This document shows positions 36,076-49,100 of a stretch of DNA of 64,000 nucleotides, piece after piece. The position numbers were made by a program, and so were the translations under genes. Origin of the DNA: Davidsoniella eucalypti. Lineage: Eukaryota; Ascomycota; Sordariomycetes; Microascales; Ceratocystidaceae. The stretch covers positions 248,001 through 312,000 of the forward strand of contig RMBW01000004.1 of assembly GCA_004009845.1 (NCBI GenBank), given 5' to 3'. Under the pieces are notes generated by a model, which saw only the letters and a program-made list of their open reading frames with translations, did not search any database and was not told the DNA's origin. The stretch's first letter is position 1; each line of letters begins with the position of its first letter.

Positions 36076-37105
36076 ATAGCTACTCGATTTCTCTATTCAA
36101 TGACTAAATGACCCCATACCTTTTCATATCCTCCAAGCTTCTTCTTCCACACCATCCCCCTTTTCATGAAGCAAGCTCCCCCAACAAAACTGTTCATTTA
36201 TTTATTTTACTTTTCATTCAAACACAGCACCATATAGATCTGGCTTTGCTTGAAAACGGCGTCTTAGGCAGGTTTGTTCTACATGAGTATTCTTTTTTTT
36301 TATCGTTCTTATTTTCTTTTCAGCTCTGTTCAATAACTCTTTGTCAACATCAACTTGCCCAAAAATTGAAAAATAGGCAAATAACCAAAATACAAAATGG
36401 CTTTTATCTATAGTGATTAATTTCTATATGCTATCAAATATAATAGTCACATAACAATTTGAAGATGAATACTTGGTGAAATATTGTGACCACGGTTTTA
36501 GTACATGTTAGAAGTGGATTCAATTAAGCCTCATAATGCGGCTCTGCTTATATCTGCTCAGTGTCCCTAAATTAGGGTTCTTGTTAATTACTAAGTTACA
36601 CAGAATATAGAGCGCGCATTCAACCACTTATCGAAGCAAGACCTATAGAAATTTCCTGATACATGGTTTATTTCATGGTAGGAATTGTATTATTCCGTTT
36701 AGTAATGATGAGAAGTGATTAGTGTCTTTTATTGTATTTTGTAACGAGTGTAGCAGACAGTCTTTTTATCTTTTATTTTTAATACGGGGTTTCTTTAGTT
36801 ATATTCTTTATTTTGGAAAAGAGAATATAGTAACTCAAGAATTAGAAACCACAACTTATTCACAACATGCTAACTACGACTTTCCTTCAAAAAAAAAAAG
36901 TGAAAACAAATAAAGAGAATCCAATAATACTCCGAGTGAGAATACAACAAGACACAAAACATAAAGATATAACAAAAATATAGAAGAGGTTAAAATAACT
37001 AAATAACGCCCAACTACAAAGAAAAGGGGACCAATGAACAACACTATGAAGAAAAGAAACATTGTTCCCCCCCCCCCTCACAAAAAACACGCAACCATTG
37101 CCGAT
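36076..37105. other. convergent 3' region between OLE1 and ARP9
   Basis: AT-rich DNA between two convergent genes. It must hold both 3' UTRs. It includes a C run (about 37,069-37,078) and poly-A tracts. No gene is seen. Confidence 0.6.
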
Positions 37106-39267
37106 TTACCGATACACTGAATGCCGGCGGATTCCTTTAGGTCCGAGTTCACTAGTAGTATAATGTTAGTTTCTTTTTTTTTGTATATCATAAAAGGAAA
37201 ATACATAGAGATGAAAGGGAATGGGGAGAATCTAGGAAACTTACTTGTAGTCAATCCGGCTAAAGCTCATGCTACGCAACATCTCCAAGCTCGCCGCATC
37301 GACATTATGCAAGCAAAATGCCATGCGCGCTGCGACTTGAGCACCCAGAAACACCGCTTCTTCATAGCCATGCTTCGTCCATTCGCCGAGATACGAGGGC
37401 AAGGGTGCCAACTTGATACTCATGGGCGTTTGGCCATGGTGAGCTTTCTGAACTTGTTGCTGTTGTTGGAGAGTAGTGACATCTTGAGATGCGCCTGCTG
37501 TAGCGGCCTGTAATAGAGGGTTAACTCCACTGGGGACGGCAGGACCAGGCGTACCTGAAGGTCCAGAGTTGGGTGTGCCACTAGGTGTACCGACAGTCGA
37601 TGGAGCCTCGGAGATGGCACCGGCAAATATAGTCGCCGACGACGGTGAGATGAGATAACGCGCTATCAACGTAGATAGAATGTTCTCCTTTAAGCCACGC
37701 ACACGCGATCCGTTACCAACAATCACCAGGTTATCCCAGCAAGGCGCACGCATCTGCAAATCGGGAATTCCCTGGATGGTGCGGTACACGATTTCAGCAA
37801 TGCGCTCAATGTCTGCGTGCGTGATGAACGTGAGACGCTCGAGTCCAACTTCGATATCACGACGGACCTTGCGCGCCACAGGTCCTTCGGGAAGATCTAG
37901 TGCCATAGGCAATTCTGACAGATCAGGCGCCTGCACGGGCGAGTCGGCGGCAACCGGGGCAGCAGCAACGGCAGTAGCATCGCCTTCGGGCTTAGGCTCC
38001 GTAGAAGCAGCATCGCCAGAAGCGAGAGCAGCGGGGGTGATCACGACAGGTGTGGCTGCCAATGGAGGCACCTCCTCGATGATGATTTTCTCGTAGTGGA
38101 AGATGTTGTGCGTGCGTTTGTTGTTGGGTAACTTGGGCTTGGGGGCATCAGCAGCATCCTTATCTTTTCCACGCTTGGTAGCTTTTGACTTGTCGGCCTT
38201 CTCCTTCTCCTTCTCCTTGCGAGCCAGGAATTCCTTAGTCTGACCACTAGTGACAATGCTAGCTACATCGAGCACACCATCTTCAGCAATGGCCTCTTTC
38301 TCCTCATCGACGTCCATGGCCGTGGCAGCAGCTGCAGTGGTCGCCGGAACAGCGGCATTAGCATTGGCCGGCGCACCATCAGCACCTGTGCCAGGAGCAG
38401 CAATCTCAGGCAGCGCAGAGCTTCCATCGCCACGCTCCTTGGGCAGCTCCCAGTAGGTTGGTGGGTTGTTAACAAAAGGCAGAACCTCAGAAATAGAGCT
38501 CTTCTTGAGCTGCTCAGTCATGTCGTACGTGAAGCCCTTGTCCTTGAGCTTATTGTACAAAGAACGAGTGAACAGCTCGCCACCGGCAAGCATGTTGTCG
38601 TCCTGGGGGAAGGTCACGCCGAGAGACTGCTCGTTGACGATGTTGCCGTCGAAAATGCACGAGACATCAACTTTCTGGAATCCGATGTCTATTACGGTCA
38701 TGTTAGGCCACTTGAGACCGTACTGCGTCGCCAGTGCGCTGTGCATAAGACACAATGCTGGGGTCTTTGTCTTCTCGAAGATGAATCGTGTGATGGTTTC
38801 TTTGCACGAGCGACTCCAGTGCGGGGAGCCGACAAGCACTATCGGAGTGTTGTGGAAGGTCGAAGTCAGAGACGTGTGGACATGATCCATGAAGGCCAGA
38901 AAGGCTTCCATGTTAACGATACGTCCAGCTGAATGAGTCTGTGGTTAGTTCACGGGTTCATGTAGACATTTGCGGCGCAACAGCACGGCAGAAATAGCGT
39001 CAACTCACAGTGTAACGGGTAGATGGCGCCCTCATCTGAGTCCTTGTCCTCGATCCACTCCTCATCGTCTTCCGAACCACTCTTCTTGCGCTTGTACGTA
39101 TGGTACGGCCGCCAGCCCGCGCCCTCGGGGTCCTGGAAAATGCGCGTGGGGAAGCGGTGGACGGCAGGCGTCAGTTCATGGCAGCCGAGTTGGGCCAGCG
39201 TGGTCTGTGTTCCGATGGAGATGATCAGGATCTGCTCCTCCTTCCACTTTCCTTGCGCGACAGACAT
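37106..39267 (-). CDS. ARP9: actin-related protein of SWI/SNF and RSC remodellers
   Basis: Three exons, 39267-39009, 38928-37245 and 37151-37106, give 662 residues. The introns are 80 nt (GTGAGT...TTCAG) and 93 nt (GTAAGT...CTAAC...ACTAG). Without the last intron the frame would stop at once at 37241 after SRIDYK. Splicing instead gives SRIDY-NELGPKGIRRHSVYR, the expected ARP9 ending. The N-terminus (IGTQTTLAQLG, then RFPTRIF) and SALATQYGLKWPNMTVIDIG are the actin-fold landmarks of this family, which has lost normal ATP-binding residues. A low-complexity Ala/Glu/Lys insert interrupts the fold, as in other fungal ARP9 proteins. It pairs with another ARP on the helicase-SANT region of the remodelling ATPase in the nucleus. 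Confidence 0.9.
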
Positions 39268-40809
39268 TGTTGCGACTGCTTGAGATGACGCTTACGGGGA
39301 CGGGAATATCGCGGGTTGTGTATCCTATGTTAAGGTCGTCGAAGCCAACGTTGAAGGCACTGCGCTCGAATTGTGCGTTGATTGGCTGTTGGCGTGGGCA
39401 ATGACTGCGAGCAGACAACAGAATCTCAAAGTCCAAGGAGGGGTCGTCGTTGCGCTGGAACACCAGGTCCCTTGTATCTTCGATATCGTCGATGTCTTCA
39501 GTATCTTTGCTGCCAGTAATGCGCGGCTTCTGTCTAGCTAAATCGGTGTCGTGCGAGACAGAAGCTCCCGGGCGCAAGAATTACAATTGGATCTCCAATA
39601 TCTGTATAGGAGACTGGATGATGGCCAATTCGTCGTCAATTCGTGAAGCTACCCAGAAACGCAGCAGAGCGGATTGTATTAGAAGAGAGAAAAAAACAAT
39701 GATAATAACAAAAGAATACGCCCTCTAAGGAGAAGCCAAGGAACAGTTTCTTTACAACAAGAAGACCAAAGGAAAAATTAGGGCGACTGTATTGGAAGCT
39801 CAAATCTGCCAGAAAATCTACACGTTCGGCAGGCCAAAAAAAAAAAAGATCGTCAGTGTAAGCTAAACCTATTCACCATGAAGCCAATTCAGCAAGGCTT
39901 TGGTCGCGTCGCTCTCGATCAGAAAGCTCGCGCTTAAAGCACCCCAAGCTGTATTGTGGCGTGGAGCCTTACGGTTTGTGGCGCATAGATCAACTAACAC
40001 CGGTGCTGTGGCGCCCACGTGACTTCATGATAACTTCAAAGAACAACTAAGAAAAAGGCATTCAAAGCAACAGTTATGGTTTCTATGGTCGTGAGAATTC
40101 TGACAATCAACTTGTTTTAGGTCACTCGGTAAATCCATCTTGTGAAAGGTTCATGTTCCATGCTTGGAAAACTAGATCAGAGTATGAACGGTCAAGACAC
40201 TCTTCCAACAGAATGCTATTAGATGAATTATCGTTGTAGACCATGGCAATTTCCATGGCACAAAAATTGAACAAAACTTAGAGGAAACCAATCTTACATA
40301 CGGCTACAATCAAATATTTATGTAGGACAGGCTTTCTTTAGAATTATACAAAGCACAAAAAATACACTCTGGCACTCTACTCAGACAAAGAAAAACACGA
40401 TTACGGTGGCTGTCTTCTTAAAAACAAAGAATATGTGCCGTTTACAACACAAAAGTCAAGTCAAATATTACGTGGTGGTTTTTATGAGAAACATGTAAGG
40501 TGTTAAAAGCATATGCATGCGTTTATATGATATTTAAGATAGTATGTCGGTAATTGTATAGTATGGGTATCCTAATCATGTCGTCCATCCCGAATACAAA
40601 ACCTAGCACCTAGCTCATGACATAATGTAGTGTGCTTGGAGTAATAGAAATAATAAAATGTATACATACTGGCGCCCTGAGGCTCTCCAATAGTGTCTAG
40701 AAGAAAATAAAGCGGGTCACAAGTAAAGCGAATAGTTAAGAGGAAAATAGAAAAGATGGCATAAGAATGAAGAGAATAGATGCGGTCATGTCTTTTAGTC
40801 ACGTGTCTT
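39268..40809. other. ARP9 promoter and 3' region of the SYLF gene
   Basis: The first 350 bases have coding-like composition on the minus strand and are probably the ARP9 5' UTR and promoter. AT-rich DNA follows, with an A run near 39,838-39,848 and no supported gene. Confidence 0.55.
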
Positions 40810-43113
40810 CTACGACACGGAGATGATCGAAGCGTTCTGGGTACCGCTCGAATTGAAGCTCTCATCAGAGCTATGGTCCTCGTCAGAGTCCGACTTGATC
40901 TTTAGGGAAGGAGACGGAATAGCCTTGGGAGTACCGGCATCAGAAGAGATGGTGTACAGAGACTTGCTCTCGACAGTAGGAGTGGTCATTTCATCGTGGT
41001 TGGAGGCAGGAGATCCGGGCACAACAGCCTGTACACTCAGAGATTTGTTGCGGCCGTGGACAACAATGGGCTGAGGCGACAGCACTCTGGGGGACTCAAT
41101 CGACACGATCGAGGCACCGCTGGAGGCAATCGACAATGAGTCGGAGGTGGTGTAGCTCTGGCGGAGAGGGCTCTTAAGCATGCTCACATCTCCAATCTCA
41201 GACTTGCTCGAGCGAGACATGCGAGCGGGGCTACGAAGAGGCAGAGGCGGGGGAACACGCTTGGCAATAGTGACCACAGTTCCCTGAGCCTGGGGAGCAC
41301 GCACAGGCTGAACAGTGGAGATCTCAAAAACCACAGGTTCCTCCTCCAGGTCAAAGTCCTCCAAGTCGTCTTCATCGTCGGCATCGGAGAACTCTTCGCA
41401 GTCGCTTTCGACAAGCTGCTCTTCAATTTCCTCGAGGATCTCTTCCTCGTCCTCCTCGGTGATGCTGGTGTTTTCAATAGCAGAGCACTTGTCCTCGTTC
41501 ATGTCTAGAGGAGGGGTGCTAGGTTGTGAGCTGATAGAAGTCGAGCTCTGGCGATCGCTCTCGGTGGCTGTAGCAATTGATTCGGTGATCGGAACACTGT
41601 CAAGCGTATGGGTGCCACTAAGGTGACGGATAGAGCTAAAGTCGATCTTGGTGTAATCAACGTCCGACGGCTTACGCTCGAACGACTGGCGTTTCTCGTC
41701 GCTGAAGGCTGGGCTAGGCACAGTAGCCGGGGTAGCTAAGGCAGCGGTGCCAATATCAGTCATAAATGTGGTGCCAGTACGCGTGGATATGCCACTGATA
41801 CGATTGCTGCGAGGAGAAAACATATCGGTACTAGATCTTGAGTAGTGCTTCGAGCTCGCGCCGTCGAACTGGCTACTAGTTGGACGACCACGGATGCTAC
41901 CGGCCTCTCTGATCTCCATGCCAGCCATTTCTAGTGCCTTCAGACCGTACGGGTCGGGGTCTTCGGGATGGGGGATTCCGAAGGCTAGTCTGGGAGTTTG
42001 CACAACAGGGACAGGCACAATAGTTCCCGGTTTTGGCGTTTCTATTAGCGCGTCACCTGGCGCTGGTTGTGTCGATATAGAGTCAATAACAAAAGCGTCG
42101 AAGTCAATGCGGCCTTCGGCCTGCTTGATAACTTCGAAAAGAGGGCCGGTCTGGTCGGCATATTTTGGCACCTTTCCGCCCAAAATATCCATGACGTTAA
42201 CCTCACGTTCGTAGAACTTGTGGTTTTCATTCACGCGCTCACTTAGGATACAGCCGTTCAAATTTACGGACTGAGCCTTGCCGCGGGACTTGAGATATGT
42301 GAAGACGGTGTTACCAAGCTCCTTGACATGAATATCGTCTTCACTTGAGTCTGGCACTATCAAGGGGCCTCCAAGTAGACCGACATCTTCTCCGAGAGTA
42401 GTTTGGGGTTGTGTCATAGATTCCAAGGCTGCGAGGTTATTTATAATGAGAACGCAGTCGTATACATCGACGCCGATGACGAAGCTGAGGGTGGGCGTAT
42501 GTAGAATTAGTGCTGATGGTGGTGACCAAGTGCCGTCGGCTTTGCGGGCGATCAAGATACCAGAACCTCCTGATCCAGTCATCCACAGACCGGATCGCAT
42601 GCAAGTAAACACTGCGATGCCAGCTGCATTCTGGATAATTCGTTTTGGTATCCGTTTCGTAACGTTCAAGGGAGTGCGAGGTTCTGCGGGCTCGTCGGAG
42701 ATAGACGAATCGTCGCTAGCTTCATGCAGTGGCGCTAGATAACCGTCGGCTATATTGTAAAAGAGAATATGTTAGAGTGACATCACCATACACATAGGTG
42801 TGTATCAAAAGTATCCCATGCTGCAAACATATGTATCGTCCAACGTTCCACAAGCAGGAAACAGCAATATAGACGCAACACTGGAAAGTTGGAAAGGGGC
42901 AAGGTATAAGAGAGACATACTGCAAAAGGACTTGAGGATTCTAGCGGCTTTGTCGCATTCTTGGTCGAGCGCAGTAGGCCAGAACTGCTGGCTATCGAAC
43001 TTGCCGTTGGTGTTGGGTCCGAGTATCAGCGGTTTTGGCCGTGGGATCGGCTGTTTTGGGGCTGGCTGGGATTTCCTCCGGTCCCAGGACAGTAACGCCG
43101 ACACGCGTTGCAT
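40810..43113 (-). CDS. SYLF (Ysc84-type) lipid-binding protein
   Basis: Exons 43113-42921 and 42749-40810 (intron 171 nt, GTATGT...TATAG) encode 710 residues from MQRVSALLSWDRRKSQ. Residues about 45-290 form the SYLF domain (formerly DUF500): ALDQECDKAARILKSF, NAAGIAVFTCMRSGLWMTGS, GSGILIARK, and the signature VIGVDVYDCVLIINN. SYLF domains bind phosphoinositides, and in yeast Ysc84 they act at endocytic actin patches. Unlike Ysc84 there is no C-terminal SH3 domain. The C-terminal 400 residues are disordered, with an acidic block (EEDEEEILEEIEEQLVES) and Ser/Pro-rich stretches that may be phosphorylated. The family with this long tail is common in filamentous fungi. Confidence 0.88.
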
Positions 43114-46100
43114 GACGGCGGATTGTGCAAATGAAGGTCTCCCAGTAGTAGTGGGATGGTCGGCCTCACTATCTCGCGATCACGACGAACGGAGACAGAG
43201 GGGCCTCAGGCGGCGACGGTGGAGATCGGACGAGACTGGCGGTGTCTGTGAGTAGACGGTACAGGAGACGAGGGCGCATGTAGCTGTCAAAGAGGCGTGA
43301 AGCAACACATGTATGGGCAGCGGTTGTCGTAGCAGTCGCAGCTTCGGCTGTAGTTCTGGACGTAGTTGTTTAAAGCTGGCCAAGTTGGCGGCAGAAAGTC
43401 GACAGGCAAATAGCGCGCAGTCGGGATATTAGATCTGTAGTAGGATAACGAATAGTAGATGATACGAATATAGATATAAGTGCAAAGAGTGGCCGCAAGA
43501 AGAACGAAGGAATAATGAAAAGAAAAAAATTAAGAAAAATGTACAAAGGAAGCGAGGCAACGTTCTAGGACTCCAGGTTCCGGGAAAATAAAGTGGCCAA
43601 GCTAAAAAAGCAGAAGAGGACGCAAGAAGGAACGAAAAACAGCAGTTGATCCAGCATAAGTAGAAGCCAGGGAAGGGAAGACAAGCCGGGCTTTATTGGG
43701 ATAACCAGCCGCGTGCAGTCATGGAGTCATGGAGTCATGGAGTCATGGACTTCGCCTCTTGCCCTGGGCCAGCTTTCTAGGTCTAACTAGCAAAAGCAAC
43801 AAAACAAGTGCCAGCACAACACAGCAGCAGAGCAGAGAGCCAGGGTGTGGAGTTGTGAACTATCAAAGTAGAGACGGGGAACGGGGAGTGGAGGGGCAGC
43901 AGGGATGGATCCGAGAGCCACAGCCCAGCCCAGATAGCGAGAAGGCAGATAGCGAGAAGGAGTTGAGCAGGGAAACGCTGCTACGGTGCTGCTGCAACGC
44001 TGCCTACAATGAAAGTAGCGTATGGCAGTGATGATGGCAGCGGTAATACGGCAACGAGCAGTAGACGATGATCAGACTAGTGTGTGTATATCGTGGTCGT
44101 ATTGGGCAGCGGGTTCAGTGTTGCTGCGGGCCCTGCTTGGTATAATGGGCATATATAGTGTAGATCAGCAGACGAATAGAATATAGTTGATTGATGCTTG
44201 AATGAATTCATATTTGGGCGACCTAATGATCGATGGATCGATGGAAGATTTGACCCTGAAATTGCGATCCAGAAGACGAAAACGCCAAAGAGCGCGAAAA
44301 CACAAAAACTAGAGTGATCAGAGATCTGGACTCGACAAGACCTCCGGCAAGGGAGGCAAAATCAGACCTCGAAAGATATGTGATCATGAGACCAACTTGG
44401 CTAGTGGCATCTCAGTTAGTGCAGCGACCAAAATAGCATTTCAGATCTCCTCTTAGGGTTTGCAGAGTTTCCTTAGTTCTCTATCTGGTTATTTTTTATT
44501 TATGCATCTGTTGACTAATATGTTCTACAACTGCTGTGCTTTCTATTTCATCATACAAGTCTGCGTGGTAGTTGCGCACCATCGCTAGAGGCGCTCCTTC
44601 TATTGCCAGTGCTCGTCATTCGCGAATGTTCGTCTTACCTCAGCACCCAAACAAATCAATAATAAACAACAAATATTAGTGCCGGTATCGTCGCTCAAAG
44701 CTAGGCTACGCCACTGTGCCAAATATTGAATCTTATACAATTTATTGGGGGTAAAGCCTTCATACAATACATCATTATATATAATCGATATACAGAGACA
44801 GATCCCCGGTGATGAAGGGGTACCTCTCTGACATGAGCTCTTCCCAACCAGCCTATAGCGATAGTTCAGCCCACCCACACTGGCCTATGGCAAGCTAACG
44901 GGAAGATCCAGCAATCAAACGAAGGGGGGGCGAACAACTTGATAAACAAAAAGGTTCGTTAAAGCCGCTGCAGACAGTCATAAACGCGGACCAGATCGTG
45001 GCTCAAGCTCAAAGACCAAGCCTCCTAGGGATTTATTCGATTAATTTCATACATTTCTTCAATTTCATAGAATTAGTTGCTCATTTCTCACTTACTAATC
45101 CACAGTACAGTATAACACAGAAACTTGTACACGACACCAGACTTGCATATCGCTCTTTCAGCACCAAGCATTTCCTTTCTTGTCCAGACGGGCTCACGGC
45201 CAACTCTTCGGTTGCTTCTTATGCCTATTTGCTTTTGCTTTTAGCTGTACCTTGCTTTGCCTTACTGGCCTGGCCAGCTGGATATTCGGATCCAGTGGAA
45301 TGGAATGCTTGGACCAGCGCTCCGGACGCTCGGGAGCCCTTTTTATCTTAGTGCCTGGATTTTCTTCCCTTCTATTATTCCAACCTAGTTGCACTATATT
45401 TAGCGGTCAAGTGCGAGCTTCAGTACAACACATAACAGCAAAAATCTACATCTGTCTTGCTCGGGTCATACATACAAATCAAAAAGTCGGTGCATGCGTT
45501 AGACACCACAACAATAATGAGCCAACGAACAACCGGTCATAGTATCGCCATCAACACCAAATATCTTGGTCCTCTACTAGTAGCACTAGTATCGCCCATG
45601 TTTACCTATAACAAAACAGAGCTGTCTAGGACGTGTCGTATTTCACGGCTGCTTCTATATATTGTCACTGCTATTTTGACGGACTAAATAATCCTCTATA
45701 TTATACGTGTTGAGCCACTACTCTTGAACCGCCGGTACGGGCTCTGCCACCTGATGATCACCTCTAAATTCATCTTGCGCTGCTTTCTTTTTCTCAGTGT
45801 CTCGTCACTCGCCTATCCATTCAATACATTTATATCCCACGTAGAACATTCACGATTCTCCTGCTATACAGTGCAGCTTGTTCTATTCCTAGGCCTCTCG
45901 TCTCCTTTCACAGGATCAAGATAATTTATATAGTCGTCCCACCGCTATTGACATGTAGTTCATTTTTCTTTGTTTTGCTACGGGCCACTCGTTAATAAGA
46001 ATTAAATAGCCATAAACTCCCTAGATGGATACTGATTTAAAGAAAGGAAAAGAAAAAGAGATTTGTTTGTTACTCTCCTACATCCTGATTTCCGCCATGA

Positions 46101-49100
46101 TCCGTATAAAACGCTCTTGGGCATCATGCTGAATAGTCGACGGCTTTGTTTTCTAAGGGATCCTTTTCCTAATCATACGAAGATATGAGAAAAGGGAACG
46201 AAACAGTCTTTCATATACTTTATTCTCTACGACCTAGGGGGGAGCAAACCTTCTTAGCACGTTTTCTAGCTTAATACGCCACAATACGATCGAATCTAGC
46301 GTTGCAGGGCGAAGCAAACCAACAGAGCCCAAAAAGCTTCCTACAGCAATCTTAGCTTAGGTAGCATTTGTAGCACCTGGTTACTGCAATTTACATTACA
46401 TTACACACAGTAGTGCTTGCAGCTTGCAAGACCTTGTCCATAGCAACAACAAATCTTTGACCTGCATTTACTGCAACGATACTGAAGTTACAGCGTTGTT
46501 TTGCGAGTAAATTGGAATTCCATGCTGCCTCTTCCTTCTATGGCCGTGCGCCTGTTGTATGAATTGCCATATCGTAGGGCTTCTGCATCGCTGACTCGGT
46601 TTGGAGCATCAAATTAAGATCAACTAATCTTCTCTCAGTCTTGGCCTTATTAGACTGTCAAGTGAGATTGTCTAACCCTATGCTGACCAGGGTTAGGACC
46701 AATATCTCGGTCTATGTTTCAGCGACATTCATGAATTATAAAGAGGCGTAGTTGTAAGTAGTTCAATCTCCACCATATCTTAGTATCGCTAGTACGTATT
46801 CATAATAGTTTCTCTTAAGTGCATATGTATGTAAGTGGCTACACGCAGATGCGATATAGAGTCCGCATGACTGCATTTTTCCTTCTTTTCTTTTTTCACT
46901 TACGAGCGGCTAATTACATCAGACAGCCAACGCCCATATGACAGATAGTTGGCCTACATGAACAATCTGCAGGTCAGAACACACATCTCGTGATTGTGGC
47001 GTATGCGATATTGGTGCTGTGGATAACATAGACTACCATTGTGTCTTTGTTTTGTATATGTACACAAACAATCTCTGTTGGCAATAAGACAGTCACGCCA
47101 TGGCTATATCGTTCCGCTGTGAGATGACCGCCTGCATATTCGGGTCAATGATATCGCCCATCTTGGTTTGACGGTCTGACATACCGTAAAACAGCACATT
47201 CTTACTTTCCTCATTAATACTTGAAACTATGTAAATACATGTACATATAATACCAAGTAGTACGCGGAGACTTTAGTACTTACTGCAGCATACAGGGGCA
47301 CCACTGAACAAACATTTGTATATGTACATATCTTGCATTTTTATTTATTGGAGGATAAAAGAAAAGTAGTAAAGTACCAGATATTCTGTAAGCAGCAGCT
47401 TCTCTGACACGAAGAAAAGAAAAGATCAGATCAGGAGGCCTATTTCCCCTGTATGGTTTGGTATGCATTATTTAGTAGTTGAAAAAAAAATTATATATAA
47501 AAAAAAGATACCGAGACTTCTTCTTTTTTACCCTTATTCTGTGTCGGACAACGAAAACAAAATATTGCCTTTTTTCTTACTAACCCCTTGGCACAAGATG
47601 ATCGTTTTGCGATCCTGCCTGCGTATTTTCCTTTTAGAAGCTGAAGCTGAAAACAAAATACCAACCTTGAAGAGATAAGAAACTAAGAGACGTTGTCGTT
47701 TTGCTTCCTTGCCAAAGGGAGAAGAAAGAGGCTTTGCTAATCTTGCATGTTTCTGTATCTATTATGAGGAATATAGGGCGTCCCAGCAAACCTCCAACAA
47801 GCCATAAGAGGCCAGGCTAGTCTATTAGTCCATCCCTTTGTGAATTCCTATAGCTTCCACACTGCTCTATCTAGCTATTTGTGGCTGCCATGGCATTACT
47901 GTCGGGTACATATTATCTACTATGTACATATGTTCCAGATAGTATGATTCTAAGGGATAGATATAATATGTATGTTCTTACTTTCTTTGTTGTTTGCTTG
48001 TTGGTATATTCACGCAACAAATCAGCATATTCGCAATTTCTAGTATACACAAGATATTAAGCCAGACAAAGTATCTTAAGAGTCGTTATATGGTTAGTAA
48101 CTAGAAAAGGTGTGACTAGATATGTACAGACACAGACACAGACCTGTCTTGTAGTTCAGTTAGCCCCCTTGTATTTGTTTGTTTTGTATATAGTACATAC
48201 AATTATACATTTGTAAACTGTTGTCCTTTTTGCCCTGGATTGAGGCCCCTGCAAATATTACCTAAAGTCACTTGAAAGACAATGCTAGGGAGAATCAAAG
48301 ATGAAAGCTGTAGCTGTTCCAAAAGCCGAGAGTCATGAATGCCTTCCTTGTTCGATCAATATGCCGACGTTTCCTTTTTTATTTTTATTTTTATATTTTT
48401 ATATTCTTATATTTTTATTCTCTTCGTTTCTGTTCTAAATTATAGATTGGTATGGAGGAAGACATGAAATACACTAGCCTTTTGTGCAATATATCCAAGA
48501 TGTTTGCTGGTAGAAATAGCCATTGCGTAACTATTATCCACTTACTGGCCTGGGTAGCAAAGGAGGTATCCTGATTTCCAATCATTGTTTAGTAGTGTGA
48601 CTATGAGTAGCACAATATAACATCATGTAAAACGTCTCCCTCTGTTAGGGGATTAGGCATAGAGTATCACCCATAAACAATGTCAAACAGTCTAATAGCG
48701 TTGTCGTGAGATGCCTGGTTGCAGCCCGGTTGCCTGCATATCCTTTCCACAGCAGTTGATTGGGTTCTACTCAAAGCCATACATATATCCACAGTAATCA
48801 GATCTCACAGCTGGGTTCTTATCAAACTGGTGCCTAGACCAAGCGTCATAGAGTTCAAGTCGTTATGCTCCTTAATATCTTTGTGTTGCACGTTGAACCC
48901 TTACCAATTAGGGTCTACACAGAATGCCGACAAAAGTTGATATATTAGATTAGGGATTGAAAGAGGGAGCCCCAAAAGACCAGGGGTTTTTTCCGTGCCA
49001 ATTTTTTTCTTTTCTTTTTCATTCTGGTTGGGAGGCGTTGTTCTTGTGACGCTATAATATGAAAATCCCAATTAACAAGCATAGCTCGCCCATGAGCCTA

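Noticed and set aside
39176..39577. Open frame upstream of and overlapping ARP9 with protein-like acidic content
   Set aside because: It starts with TTG, overlaps the true ARP9 start in another frame, and does not join to ARP9 in frame. It is more likely 5' UTR, though a short upstream frame cannot be excluded.
45180..45542. 120-codon frame rich in Cys, Phe and Leu
   Set aside because: TTG start and base-bias composition; no homology recognised.
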